In this document: piece by piece, positions 21,214 through 31,442 of the stretch | Layout: every line of letters begins with the position of its first letter | Numbering within the stretch: the first letter of the stretch is position 1 | Assembly (NCBI RefSeq): GCF_000315915.1 | Contig: NC_020187.1 | Location: 1,612,001-1,676,000, forward strand | Length of the DNA stretch: 64,000 nucleotides | Origin: Henningerozyma blattae CBS 6284 | Taxonomy: Eukaryota > Ascomycota > Saccharomycetes > Saccharomycetales > Saccharomycetaceae | Direction: 5' to 3' | Position numbers and translations under genes: made by a program | Notes under the pieces: generated by a model | Seen by the model: the letters and a program-made list of their open reading frames with translations, nothing else | Told to the model about the DNA's origin: nothing | Databases searched by the model: none

Positions 21214-23466
21214 TTAAACTTGCTTGCCACCATATTTAGCTCTCCATTCAGTAATTTGTTTATCATCAATACGATGGAAAAGATATTCAGCCTTATTAAT
21301 ATTGTGGTTGGATTCGATAGCTAAATGGAACTTATCATCAATTTTTAAAGCTGGTGCATTTAACATTTTGTAGATAGTTTCTGAGATTTCTGGCATAAAT
21401 GGGTATATGACAGAGGAAACAGTGTAAATGATATTCAAACCAACACCAACAACAGCGTCTGATTTATCCGGATGTTGAGAGAATAAGCTGTTATCTAATT
21501 TATTATCTTGCAAGAACAAGTTACCCCTGGAACTTAGGGACATAGCCAATTCTAAACCACGTCTTTCATGAGCATCTTCCATTTCTTTGATATAATTACT
21601 CAATATTTGGTTAATGTCTTTATTCAAGTTATCAAAGCCTGGTAAATTCTTGGTATCATACTTTGGAACAACACCATTATATTTAGCATTAACAAATTTA
21701 ATTAATCTGTTAACAAAGTTACCTAAGTTAGCTAATAATTCACCATTATTTCTAGCAACAAAATCATCCCAAGAGAAATGAGAGTCATTAGTCTCTGGTC
21801 TAACGGAAGCCAAGTAATATCTCCAGACACTAGGAGAAACACCAGAGTCTTGGGCATTATTACCGAAAACCCCCACACCTCTACTTTTGGAGAACTTACC
21901 TCCTTCGTATTGTAAATATTCAGTTGTATTCAAATGATGTAGCATAGTCCATTTATCACCAGTACCAATTTGAGAACCTGGGAAAATAACAGTGTGGAAA
22001 GGTACATTATCTTTACCCATAAATTGATATAATTTAACATTTTCTGGGTCTTTCCACCATTTTTCCCAACCATCAGTGTAATTAGCAGTAATTGAAACGT
22101 AACCAATGGTAGCATCAAACCAAACGTATAACACCTTTTCCTTATATTTTTCTAGTGGTACTGGAGTACCCCAAACTAAGTCTCTAGTGATACAACGTGG
22201 ATGTAAACCATCCTTTAACCATGATTGAGTAATAGTTTTGGAATTTTTAGACCATTTACCCTTTTCAGAAGACTCATCGAACCAGTTTTGGATCTTGCCT
22301 TCTAATTTGTCTAATGAAATAAAAATATGGTCGGAAACTTTTGGAATTGGCTCAGAATTATCTAATTTACAGCGAGGTTTGATCAATTCAAATGGATCTA
22401 ATAAGCTACCACATTTGTCACATTGATCACCACGAGCATCTTCATAATGACATTTTGGGCATTCACCTTCAACATATCTGTCTGCCAAGTATGAATTATG
22501 AACTGGGCAGTATAATTGTTTCATAGATTGTTCTTCTAAGTAACCATTTTTATTTAACTTTAAGAAAATGTCTTGAGCAATTTCAGTTTGCTTTTCGGTA
22601 GTAGTTCTACCAAAGTGATCAAAACCAACTTGGAACCATTTGTAAACATCTGCATGAATTTTATGATATTTGTCACATAATTCACGTGGTGTGCATTTTT
22701 CTTCTAAAGCTTTAGTCTCAGTGGCGGTACCATATTCGTCAGTACCACAAATGAATAAAGTATTATAATTTCTAGTTTTACAATAACGAGCAAATATATC
22801 GGCAGACAAAACACTACCAACAATATTACCTAAATGAGGAACATTGTTAACATAAGGTAAAGCCGAAGTAATTAAAATATTACGTTCACCATCTTTTGGC
22901 AAAATTTTACCAGCTTGTTTATTAACACCTAAACCAGCAGTGATATAAGAAGCACCAGTATGCTTGAAACTAGACGTATCTCTTGGAGATAGTTTTAAAG
23001 CATCTGTAACAGCAGTAGCAATTGATTTTGGTAGTTCTGGGAATTTAGCATTGACTAAAGCTGGCCTTAGGGCACTCGCGTTGGCATAAGTAATCAATCT
23101 AGTAGCAGTTAAAGGCTCAGATAAAGAGGTTAAATAGTTATCTAAAGCTTTTTCAACGCATTGATCAATATGATTTGATGGAGGCGAAGTATGGTAAAGC
23201 AAACTCTCCAATGAAGCCAAAGAGAAATCATATTCGTCAGAATCTTGACCACTAAAGTCATTCATGATATATCTTAAAATGGCATCTGCGCTAACTAAAC
23301 GAAGGTTATCACCCTTTGTTAATTGTAGCTGTCTTGCTTCTGTATCAATTTCAATTTTAGTTCCTTTTGAAGCAAATTGTTGAGCCAATGCTAATTTTAA
23401 ATTATTGGCATAAGTTAAGCCTTGAGAATGATTCTTACCTGAATCAAATGCTAATTTTAACGACAT
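21214..23466 (-). CDS. MES1: Cytosolic methionyl-tRNA synthetase
   Basis: This class-I synthetase charges initiator and elongator tRNA-Met. The protein is 750 aa against 751 in S. cerevisiae (YGR264C). An N-terminal GST-like domain (about 1-190) binds the Arc1 cofactor in yeast. The catalytic domain begins with ILITSALPYVNNVPHLGN, where HLGN (211-214) is the HIGH motif. A zinc knuckle follows with paired cysteines (CPVH, CPKC, CDKC). KFSKS near residue 527 is the KMSKS loop, followed by a helical anticodon-binding domain. No C-terminal EMAP-like domain is present, as in yeast. PAC/RRPE elements lie about 210-240 bp upstream, and codon bias is moderate to strong. Confidence 0.97.
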   Translation of the reverse strand: MSLKLAFDSGKNHSQGLTYANNLKLALAQQFASKGTKIEIDTEARQLQLTKGDNLRLVSADAILRYIMNDFSGQDSDEYDFSLASLESLLYHTSPPSNHIDQCVEKALDNYLTSLSEPLTATRLITYANASALRPALVNAKFPELPKSIATAVTDALKLSPRDTSSFKHTGASYITAGLGVNKQAGKILPKDGERNILITSALPYVNNVPHLGNIVGSVLSADIFARYCKTRNYNTLFICGTDEYGTATETKALEEKCTPRELCDKYHKIHADVYKWFQVGFDHFGRTTTEKQTEIAQDIFLKLNKNGYLEEQSMKQLYCPVHNSYLADRYVEGECPKCHYEDARGDQCDKCGSLLDPFELIKPRCKLDNSEPIPKVSDHIFISLDKLEGKIQNWFDESSEKGKWSKNSKTITQSWLKDGLHPRCITRDLVWGTPVPLEKYKEKVLYVWFDATIGYVSITANYTDGWEKWWKDPENVKLYQFMGKDNVPFHTVIFPGSQIGTGDKWTMLHHLNTTEYLQYEGGKFSKSRGVGVFGNNAQDSGVSPSVWRYYLASVRPETNDSHFSWDDFVARNNGELLANLGNFVNRLIKFVNAKYNGVVPKYDTKNLPGFDNLNKDINQILSNYIKEMEDAHERRGLELAMSLSSRGNLFLQDNKLDNSLFSQHPDKSDAVVGVGLNIIYTVSSVIYPFMPEISETIYKMLNAPALKIDDKFHLAIESNHNINKAEYLFHRIDDKQITEWRAKYGGKQV

Positions 23467-24222
23467 TTTAGACAGACCTATCTATTCGCTCACGAATATT
23501 TTATTATTTTTAGGACTTAATCTTGAGAAAAAGGAAGCTTTACAAACAATTTATCCAAAAATATAGCAAAGGCTAATTTTTCTTAAATTTTTTTTTTTCA
23601 CATACGTATTTACAGAAGTTATTTTATATACATTATTTGAATATCTCGCGCGGGCTCGTTTTCCACAATGAGTCTGATGAGATGCAAAATTTCAAAATTT
23701 TTCAGTCATCGTATATATTAAAATTGATTGGACAATAGGAAACAAATTAAAATTTGCTAAATTCAAGCTTATAAAACGTTAAGTGAAAATTATGCACACT
23801 TGAAAACAAAAAAATAATAGAATACCTCACAATTTCAGTTTTAACATTTATTTTGACACGTTAATAATAATAATTTCACGTGATCTGAGAAGTATGTGTA
23901 TACGCCAATAATAAAGATGAATTGTATTTTATTAAAAAAAAAGTTACATAATTAAAATAAATTTTATATATTTATTGACGATGTATTTAATAATAATACA
24001 TTTTATTTGAATAAATTTATATAAATAAGTACTAATTTACAATGTTGCGTTGAGATGTGCTAAAGTTTGTTTTAGAAACAAAAGTAAATTAAAAAAAAAA
24101 CTAACAAAAATTAACAAAATAGTACAAATAGGATTGAAACTATCAGATCTTTGTATATTGATTAGAATTTCTTTGACATTCTTTGTTTCTATAAGGTGCT
24201 TGGAATAAATAAGAAGGCTATT
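23467..24222. other. Intergenic region HAS1 3' end / MES1 promoter
   Basis: The 756 bp between two minus-strand genes contain a GC-rich CTCGCGCGGGCTCG patch (about 23644-23658), a PAC core and RRPE (23676-23704), and TCACGTGAT (CACGTG 23877-23882). The part towards HAS1 is very AT-rich. No gene is seen. Confidence 0.6.
23676..23704 (-). promoter_or_regulatory. PAC and RRPE pair in the MES1 promoter
   Basis: GATGAG (23676-23681) is the PAC core bound by Dot6/Tod6. AAAATTTTTCA (23694-23704) is the reverse complement of the RRPE motif TGAAAAATTTT bound by Stb3. Their close pairing is the hallmark of the yeast ribosome-biogenesis regulon. Confidence 0.6.
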
Positions 24223-25713
24223 CTAATTTCTATGGGTCTTACGCTTTTTAACAGATGGTGTCTTACCACTAGCACCAATGGTAATATTAACCTTTGGTGG
24301 AATACTGAAACCATAAGATTTAGCTACCTTTGCTAAATCTAATTTATCGATTTGGTATACAGTTTTTAAGGAATGTGAAGCATAAGCTTGTAAATATGAC
24401 CTATAACCGTCCTTGGCAGTTTGATGCAAATAATAATTAGATTTTATTAATTTTTCCAATTGAGATTGGACATTTGCAATTTTATTAGTTGGGAATTCAT
24501 ATTCATTCAATGGAACTTTTGCTGCTTTCAAGTATCTCAAGAAACCCAATTCATTTGGAGTTAAGAACATTAAAGATTTACCTTTACCTTTAGTACCTCT
24601 TGCAGTTCTACCGACTCTATGAATATAATCTCTTGGATCATCAGGTGGATCGAATTGAATAATCCAATCGACAGCTGGGATATCTAACCCTCTGGCAGCC
24701 ACATCTGTACAAACTAAAATACCTCTTTCAGCATTACAAAATTCGAAGAAAGTATTTGTTCTCTTTTGTTGTTTTTGTTTACCATGCAGTTCTAAAACTG
24801 GTAAATCAATATAATTCAATAATTCAGCATAATATTTAACAGAATTACAAGATGAAAGGAAAACAATAATTTTCTTTTTTTGATTTCTCTTTAAGAAAGA
24901 GAATAATAATAAGAAACGCTTATCACTTTCACAAACCACATAACCTTGTTCCAAACCATCCGCAGTAGAAGTATCATTTTCTGGGACTACATTAATGAAC
25001 AAAGGTCCCTTTCTTAATGAGATTCTTGCCAAATCTTCCACCTTTGTAGTTTGAGTGGCAGAGAATAACATGGATTGTCTATCTTCGTTTGGTAATATCT
25101 TAATGATTTGCTTCATTTCATCTTCAAACCCAATTTCTAAGATTCTATCAGCTTCATCAATGACCAAAGCTTTTAAATTTTTAAAGACAAAACCTTTCGT
25201 ATTTTGTAAATGATCTAGTAATCTACCAGGAGTGGCAATTAAAATGTTAACACCTTTCACCAACTTATCAGCTTCTTGTCTCCTATTGGCACCCCCAATG
25301 ACAATACCAAAAGTTTGAGAATGAAATTCCATCAATTCACGTGCCACACCAAAAATTTGTAAAGCTAATTCTCTTGTTGGAGTGATAACAATAACACCAG
25401 TACCATTTCTTGGCTTAAATTTCAAAGAATGCAACATTTCAATAGCTGGGATTAAAAATGCCAAAGTCTTACCAGAACCAGTTTTGGCGGCACCTAAGAC
25501 ATCTCTACCTGCCAATAATGGAGGGATAGTTCTAGCTTGAACAGCAGTCATTTCAGTGAAATCTAACTTACCAATAGCTTTCAAAGTTGGCTCAGATAGG
25601 TTCAAATCAGCAAAAGCGGTTGTTTCTGGAGCTTCTGAAGAACCATTTTCGACTTCAAGGTTTGAATCCTGTTCTGGTGAAGATTTTTCATCTTCTCTGG
25701 CTCTTTTAGACAT
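24223..25713 (-). CDS. HAS1: DEAD-box RNA helicase Has1
   Basis: Has1 is a nucleolar ATP-dependent RNA helicase needed for 40S and 60S maturation, including release of U14 snoRNA from pre-rRNA. The protein is 496 aa against 505 in S. cerevisiae (YMR290C). An acidic N-terminal tail precedes the Q-motif region. Motif I AKTGSGKT is at 76-83, TPTRELALQ near 111, TPGR near 161, DEAD at 186-189, SAT at 218-220 and HRVGRTARG near 355. The C-terminal [20 protein letters not shown] and [12 protein letters not shown] blocks are diagnostic of Has1 and its human orthologue DDX18. A full-consensus PAC element lies upstream. Confidence 0.97.
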   Translation of the reverse strand: MSKRAREDEKSSPEQDSNLEVENGSSEAPETTAFADLNLSEPTLKAIGKLDFTEMTAVQARTIPPLLAGRDVLGAAKTGSGKTLAFLIPAIEMLHSLKFKPRNGTGVIVITPTRELALQIFGVARELMEFHSQTFGIVIGGANRRQEADKLVKGVNILIATPGRLLDHLQNTKGFVFKNLKALVIDEADRILEIGFEDEMKQIIKILPNEDRQSMLFSATQTTKVEDLARISLRKGPLFINVVPENDTSTADGLEQGYVVCESDKRFLLLFSFLKRNQKKKIIVFLSSCNSVKYYAELLNYIDLPVLELHGKQKQQKRTNTFFEFCNAERGILVCTDVAARGLDIPAVDWIIQFDPPDDPRDYIHRVGRTARGTKGKGKSLMFLTPNELGFLRYLKAAKVPLNEYEFPTNKIANVQSQLEKLIKSNYYLHQTAKDGYRSYLQAYASHSLKTVYQIDKLDLAKVAKSYGFSIPPKVNITIGASGKTPSVKKRKTHRN

Positions 25714-25894
25714 GGCTGGATTGATGAATAATACTCTTCTTTTATTTTTCGATAAAACAAAATAAGATTAATATAAGAAAAATTGTAAGTCTCCCAATTA
25801 TAAGTTTGAATCTTTTCTACTTAAGATTTAGTCTCACTCTCTCTGTCCTTGGATTACCAAAATTTCATTGAATAATTAGTTACTACATTTTCCA

Positions 25895-25908
25895 GCTCAT
25901 CTCATCGC
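25895..25908 (-). promoter_or_regulatory. Full PAC element in the HAS1 promoter
   Basis: On the minus strand this reads GCGATGAGATGAGC, the complete Polymerase A and C box consensus, about 180-195 bp upstream of the HAS1 ATG. An A-run ending AAAATTTT (about 25920-25931) beside it resembles RRPE. Confidence 0.8.
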
Positions 25909-25940
25909 ATTAGAAAAAGAAAAAAAAAATTTTACACACA

Positions 25941-25948
25941 TCACGTGA
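25941..25948. promoter_or_regulatory. Palindromic Cbf1-type site TCACGTGA
   Basis: ATCACGTG is read on both strands, a perfect match to RTCACRTG in each direction. It lies between HAS1 and the YGR266W orthologue. The assignment to Cbf1 is from consensus only. Confidence 0.5.
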
Positions 25949-26742
25949 TCGATTACCTGTTTAATACATACATTCTTGATTTGCAAAAAACTTCCATTTA
26001 TTGTATAAACAACAAATAACAAGAATTCACAACTCTTTTAGACAATTTTTATACATGATTTGGTAAGTTCAATAAATAAAAATATTCGTTTTGAACATAT
26101 ACACAGGTATCCTTACTGTATAGATATAAGTAGACCATATTTTTCCAAGTAGTGTACTGCATTTTCACCTCCAACGTTCACAAAACTTAGACCCATGATG
26201 AAAGCCAGACATAACTAACCAAGATTAATATCTTTTATTTAGTAAATATTCACTGGAAGAAAAAAATAAAATAAAACAGAAATAACCCCCACTTTCCCAC
26301 CCCTAAAGTTCGTGGCGCTACCATTATTTTGTGACATTTTTTCTAGTTTCCTATACGGGAATTCATCTTCCATTTCCTATCCAGGCAGTCCGCGTTTTCT
26401 AAAATTTCCCATTGTGGTATCCGTCTGGAATTTTTTTTATTTATTTACTTCATCTGTCTCTGCTTCTGCAGAATATTCTGTGCACCCTCAATACGGCTGA
26501 GCATCTGCAACCACTTTTTCCATTTTCGGAATAGTTTCTCAGGGAGTTTCTATGCTTGCTGAGTTGATACTTTACTAGCTTTAGCCTCCGTCTTCAATAC
26601 TAATTAACATTAATTACATCTCATTGAATTGAAAAAATAAAAAAAATTCTTGCTGAAAAAATAAACAAAAAAAAGATTGGGAAACACAGAGAATACCTGT
26701 AGAGTTCTCCAGATCTAAATATAACCTATTTATATTCATGCA

Positions 26743-26774
26743 TATATATCTATATATATATATATGTGTGTGTG
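26743..26774. repeat. TA/TG microsatellite
   Basis: An alternating (TA)n then (TG)n tract lies about 130-160 bp upstream of the YGR266W orthologue. It may vary in length and can act as TATA-like sequence. Confidence 0.6.
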
Positions 26775-26899
26775 ATGATGACAGGGTCTAATCAATAGCG
26801 TTTATAAGGTTTGCCTTTTCAAAATTTTTTCATATCCTCTAGTTTTTTCTCACAATACATATATAAATATAACAAATAAATAAATTTGTGTATTGAAAA

Positions 26900-29002
26900 A
26901 TGACAGATTCTTGGTTCGATGATTGGGATCCAGAAACCCTCTACTTAAAAGATGTTGAAAATGTGGATAAGGCTGCCGATAAATCTCCTTGGCTAGATAG
27001 TGCAAAGGGTATCGTTTGTGGTCCTACCTTACGTCTTAAGGAGATTCTTTATTCCAGAGATGGTACTCAAGGTACTTACAAAGGTTCGATGTTAATCATC
27101 ACGAAAAACCAGCAGGAATCCCCTGTAGTAGAATATTCCATGGGTCTAGCTCCATTTACGAACCGTTCCAAGGAAAATATTTTAAAAGAACAAGAATTAA
27201 ATGATTCAATGCAATTAGAACAAGGCTTCTTCAAACCAACTATGTTCCATAAAGATACATTATCTCAATTCAACAATGATATGTTTTATTTCCATAGATA
27301 TAATATCGAACTTCCATTGGCTAAGGATGAATCAATGATTAAATATTCCATTGATAACAAGACTGAAGGTTTCTATAGATTTTTTGTTCCAGGTTTAAAT
27401 CAAAATTGTAATAGTATTGCTTACTCATGTAATGGGTTTTCTTTGAAAGTTAACACAACAACTTTTAAAGGTTCCCTATGGCTTGATATTTTAAGAAAAC
27501 ATAGTGGATTACACTACCATTGTATGATGGGTGGTGGGGATCAAATCTATTCCGATCAAATTACTTTACGTTGTGCTAAAGTTAAACAATGGTTAGACAT
27601 CAAAGATCCAATAAAAAGACATAAGATGAAAGTGGATAAGGAGTTCATGACTGAATTAGATGAATTCTATTTAAAAGAATATATCGATTGGTATGGGTAT
27701 GGTTATTGGAAAGGTGGTACTACTGATTCAAATACTACTCAACGTTGTTTCCCAAAAGCAATGTCTACTATCCCACATATCAATATTTGGGATGATCATG
27801 ATATTATTGATGGGTTTGGTTCTTACGACGATAAATTCATGGGAACCGAGGTTTTTAGTTCTATTGGTCAAAGTGCCTTCCGTTATTATATGTTATTCCA
27901 ACATCATGTCTCTTCATTCCCAGAGGATAAAGATCAAGCAGAATATTTAAATTCCAACCATTGGATTTTGGGGAAAAATCCAGGTCCTTATACCAAGGAA
28001 AAAAATCATACAGTTTATACGTCATTAGGTCCAAATATGGCCATGTTGGGTTTGGATTGTAGAACTGAACGTAAATTGAAAGAAATCGTTAGCCATGATT
28101 CTTATGCTATCGTATTCAAACGTTTATACGAGGAAGCTGAAAAATCAAAAGGTAAATTAAACCATTTGATGGTCATGTTAGGGGTTCCTATTGCTTATCC
28201 AAGATTAGTTTGGTTAGAATGGTTATTCACTTCTAAATTATTAGCCCCAATTAAATACCTAAGTAAGAAGGGGATTGTTGCAAGAGGTTTAGTCAACGAT
28301 TTCAATGGTGATGTAGAATTATTGGACGATTTAAATGATCATTGGTGTGCAAGACATCATAAAGCTGAAAGAAATTATTTATTATCAAAATTGCAAGATT
28401 ATTCCGCTAAATTCGGGGTTAGAGTCACCATCTTATCAGGTGATGTCCATTTAGCTTCTTTGGGTAGATTTTACTCAAAGGAAAAAGTAGAACCTGAATT
28501 GGATCCAAGGTTAGTTTTTAATGTTATCTCTTCTGCTGTTGTTAATACTCCACCTCCAGATGCTATGCCTAAACTATTACAACAAAGAGCCAAGAGAGGT
28601 CATAGGTTAGATCATCAAACTTTAGAGGATTCTGTAGCTTTATTTAAAACTGATGTTAACAAGAGTAAAACATTAAGGCCTGCTTCTGGATTTTATAATC
28701 GTCGTAATTGGTCAGAAGTGGTTCCAATTGAAAACGCTTTGAATTCAACAGGTTGGTTAAATAAACAGAACGAAACAGATAAGAAACAATGGGAAATCGG
28801 TAGTGAAATTATTCCAGGTGATAATGAGAGAGGCCAATCATATAAGATTGAAAATGATGGTGTTGCAGTTACTATCCACGTCGAAAAGGATTATAATGAT
28901 TTACGTTCTAATTCTAGAGCATATTCTTTCCCTATTCCTGGTTTGCATGTTCATGAAAAAACACTCGATCATAAGGGATTGAAACATAGAGGTGAGTTTT
29001 AA
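26900..29002 (+). CDS. PhoD-like metallophosphatase-fold protein, YGR266W orthologue
   Basis: The protein is 700 aa, essentially the length of S. cerevisiae YGR266W (701 aa), whose function is not established. The PhoD-like metallophosphatase signature is visible: MMGGGDQIYSDQI near residue 210, IWDDHDIIDGFGSYDD near 296-311 and LSGDVHLASLGRF near 511-523. These supply the Asp/His ligands expected for a binuclear metal site, so catalysis is plausible. No N-terminal signal peptide or strong membrane span is evident. It sits between HAS1 and the unknown/TDA1 cluster, as the merged ancestral order predicts. The substrate is unknown. Moderate codon bias suggests reasonable expression. Confidence 0.85.
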   Translation: MTDSWFDDWDPETLYLKDVENVDKAADKSPWLDSAKGIVCGPTLRLKEILYSRDGTQGTYKGSMLIITKNQQESPVVEYSMGLAPFTNRSKENILKEQELNDSMQLEQGFFKPTMFHKDTLSQFNNDMFYFHRYNIELPLAKDESMIKYSIDNKTEGFYRFFVPGLNQNCNSIAYSCNGFSLKVNTTTFKGSLWLDILRKHSGLHYHCMMGGGDQIYSDQITLRCAKVKQWLDIKDPIKRHKMKVDKEFMTELDEFYLKEYIDWYGYGYWKGGTTDSNTTQRCFPKAMSTIPHINIWDDHDIIDGFGSYDDKFMGTEVFSSIGQSAFRYYMLFQHHVSSFPEDKDQAEYLNSNHWILGKNPGPYTKEKNHTVYTSLGPNMAMLGLDCRTERKLKEIVSHDSYAIVFKRLYEEAEKSKGKLNHLMVMLGVPIAYPRLVWLEWLFTSKLLAPIKYLSKKGIVARGLVNDFNGDVELLDDLNDHWCARHHKAERNYLLSKLQDYSAKFGVRVTILSGDVHLASLGRFYSKEKVEPELDPRLVFNVISSAVVNTPPPDAMPKLLQQRAKRGHRLDHQTLEDSVALFKTDVNKSKTLRPASGFYNRRNWSEVVPIENALNSTGWLNKQNETDKKQWEIGSEIIPGDNERGQSYKIENDGVAVTIHVEKDYNDLRSNSRAYSFPIPGLHVHEKTLDHKGLKHRGEF

Positions 29003-30281
29003 TTCTCTTAGTTTATTACCGTATTTATTCAACTTCTTGTAACTCTGTACCTGTACACTATATATAGCTCACATATAGCTCTAATTTAATTAATTTAATC
29101 TATTATTAAAAAAACAGCAATTTTTTACACTAAGTAGAATGTATAAGAATACAAAATATATATACATATATACATATAACTATGAATTTTTAAATGAAAA
29201 AATATTGAAAATTTAGGATACTTTCATTATTTATAACTATTTGCTACCTTTGACTTTGGCAATAGTAGTGTTTATAATAAAACTACGAATATCAATTGAG
29301 GATAGTCCTAATGTGCAATGCTAATAATAGATATTTGTCAACAAGCAATTGTAAGTATTTGATTTAACTATTACAAGTACTAATTTATTTTAGTAATGTT
29401 TATCTTAAATACCACATTTCCATCTTTATTTTTGTATACTTTTCTATTGGTGGTAAGAAGTCTATATTTCAAGATAATTTATAATACATCTGCTAATACT
29501 AAATAATTATTGTTGCTGAGAATCCTTTCTATAATTTTGAATTCTAATCCATCCACTAGTAGCAATTTAGTACTATCCAAGTTTGAGATTATAATATTTG
29601 TAGTAGGTCCTGTCATAATATAAAGAGTAACTATTTTGTTATATTTAATAATTGTCTTACTCCTTTGAGTCAAAATAAAAAGTAAGTAAAAAAAACAACA
29701 GAAAAATATATAATTAAAATATTTCAGGATACCTTCTAATTTATGTCTTTTTCTTTGAATATTCAGAATGAAACCATGCAAATAATCACCAAGTATTAGC
29801 CAAAACTACAAACTTCGTCTGCTAATATTTTTTATTGGATCTAACTCAATGCTTTTTTTGCTATTTCAATACATATTAAGCTAGTATAATTACGTTTAAT
29901 AGTTCTTTTTAATAGCATATATAAACGTTACTATACAGTATATTTTTTTTAAACTAAACTATTCTTCTAATTAATGATATTTGACTTGTTCACACTTCAT
30001 TAGTAATAATAATAAATGGAAAACTGCGTTTCATACGAAATACAATTAAACTTCAAATATTTTTTTTAAAAAATAAAACACAATAAATACCCTTGTTAAG
30101 CAATGCAATTTTGTTGTTTTTTTATAGAAAATATTGTTACCGCCGAACTCCGTATTTGTGGTGTTAATGCAGAAATGTATTTATCTGTTAGGAAAAAAAA
30201 GTTATTATTTAATAAAACACTTAATTTTTTAAAAAGAATTTTTTTAGTATAACCCCATAGAAAAAAATATAAATAAAAAAT
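29003..30281. other. Long AT-rich intergenic region
   Basis: These 1279 bp are very AT-rich. A 100-codon minus frame (29479-29781) starts with TTG, is low-complexity hydrophobic and is not accepted. Near 30138-30162 a CCGCCGA core (URS1-like) and ATTTGTGGT (reverse MSE core) lie together, about 120-145 bp upstream of the next gene. Nothing else is seen. Confidence 0.55.
30138..30162. promoter_or_regulatory. URS1-like core next to a reverse MSE core
   Basis: TTACCGCCGA shares the CCGCCGA core of the Ume6 site URS1 (TAGCCGCCGA) with two mismatches upstream. ATTTGTGGT (30154-30162) read on the minus strand is ACCACAAAT, the Ndt80 MSE except its weakly conserved first base. The pair lies within 150 bp of the ATG at 30282. 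Confidence 0.3.
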
Positions 30282-31301
30282 ATGATTTTTGATAATAATA
30301 TTGAAACTTATGACAATGGTATATCTACTGGATTCGATGCCAAACTATGCAATAGTAATGGTAATGTCAATAAAGATATTACTACGCTTGAAGACTTTAA
30401 TATAACAGATTATAAAACGTGCGATGAAATGAGTGAAATAAATAATGAGGAAAATACTCAAAACATGATATTTGAAAAGACTAACAAAGTTATCTTTAAT
30501 AGCATTGATCGTTCTAAATTAAGAAAAATACAGAGACATTATGTAAGCAAATCGTTTTTAGAAACTCAAAATGATTTTAGACTTGCTTTAAGGGAAGTTT
30601 CCAATGGAAATCATTTAATCTCTGTTTGTTTTATTCTATTTATTCAACTCGTGGTTTGTAAGGAGATAATCCCTGTAAAAAACAATGAAATTAACAATAT
30701 ATTACGAAGCCATAGCTTATTTGCATTCTGTTTAATAAGCTTTGTATCCTTATTAGTTAGTAATTTTAAATATTTCCAATTAAGATATAAATTAAGAGGA
30801 GAAAAATATATTTTACTAAAAGGTCATCCGTTATATTTTTATTTATTTTTCAAAAAGTTAAATGAAGCAAGTTGGAAATTAATAATTACCCTAACACATA
30901 TTCTATATTATACAACAATAGCCTCAGTTAGGAATTATAAAGTTACATGGTTTGAAATTTTAGATATATTTGTAGTGAGTCAAGTAACTATCGTTAAGTT
31001 ATTAAATACTATAAATCCAATTAGCTTTAATTATAGTAAAAATAAACAGATTTTAATGAATGACATCGATAAAATAAAGTTTGAAAAACTTTGTAAAAAC
31101 ATTGAAACTTCTTCATATGTTAATAAAAGAAATAGAAAGAGAATAATTGAATCCGAAGTTTTAATTATTGCTTTAAGATACTTTAATTTATTAAATCATT
31201 TACCGATTCAAATTTCAAAATTAGCTGTTATATCATATTCTTTATATGCTAGTTATCAGATTATAAATAGTTTTTTTGAATATTTTAGTCTAGTCTCTTA
31301 G
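30282..31301 (+). CDS. Unrecognised multi-span membrane protein
   Basis: The 339-aa product has a hydrophilic, Asn/Asp-rich N-terminal tail (about 1-85), then a basic RSKLRKIQRHYVSKSFLE segment. Probable membrane spans follow near residues 108-128, 145-165, 198-215 and possibly 228-245, with a basic, weakly hydrophobic C-terminal part. I do not recognise it, and S. cerevisiae has no gene at this place in either series. The first two spans separated by a short loop recall the hairpin topology of Spo7-type proteins, but I see no shared motif. Sporulation-type promoter motifs lie just upstream. It is convergent with another unrecognised gene. Length, ATG start and normal amino-acid make-up argue that it is a real gene. 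Confidence 0.65.
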   Translation: MIFDNNIETYDNGISTGFDAKLCNSNGNVNKDITTLEDFNITDYKTCDEMSEINNEENTQNMIFEKTNKVIFNSIDRSKLRKIQRHYVSKSFLETQNDFRLALREVSNGNHLISVCFILFIQLVVCKEIIPVKNNEINNILRSHSLFAFCLISFVSLLVSNFKYFQLRYKLRGEKYILLKGHPLYFYLFFKKLNEASWKLIITLTHILYYTTIASVRNYKVTWFEILDIFVVSQVTIVKLLNTINPISFNYSKNKQILMNDIDKIKFEKLCKNIETSSYVNKRNRKRIIESEVLIIALRYFNLLNHLPIQISKLAVISYSLYASYQIINSFFEYFSLVS

Positions 31302-31442
31302 GTAGACGAATTTTAATAAAAAACCATTAAATTCAAAAGCTTGTAAAAGAAAAAGGACAATAAACAGGCATTATAATAGATATATACTTCTATAACTTTA
31401 ATCTACCGAACTATAATATAAATTAGGCTTTTTTTTCTTTTT

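Larger units (their letters stand above)
25714..26899. other. Divergent promoter region HAS1 / YGR266W orthologue
   Basis: The 1186 bp carry two promoters. The HAS1 side has PAC and RRPE-like elements (25895-25931) and a palindromic TCACGTGA (25941-25948). The other side has a C-rich patch with GTGGGG and STRE cores in reverse (26286-26304), and a TA/TG microsatellite (about 26743-26774). A frame at 26312-26500 has no protein-like quality. Confidence 0.6.

Noticed and set aside
26766..26830. C-box-like GTGATGATGA suggesting a C/D snoRNA.
   Set aside because: No D box (CTGA) with a terminal stem is found at the expected distance; the motif belongs to a TG microsatellite.
29479..29781. 100-codon minus-strand ORF.
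   Set aside because: Starts only at TTG, has no ATG near its start, and is low-complexity hydrophobic in a very AT-rich gap.
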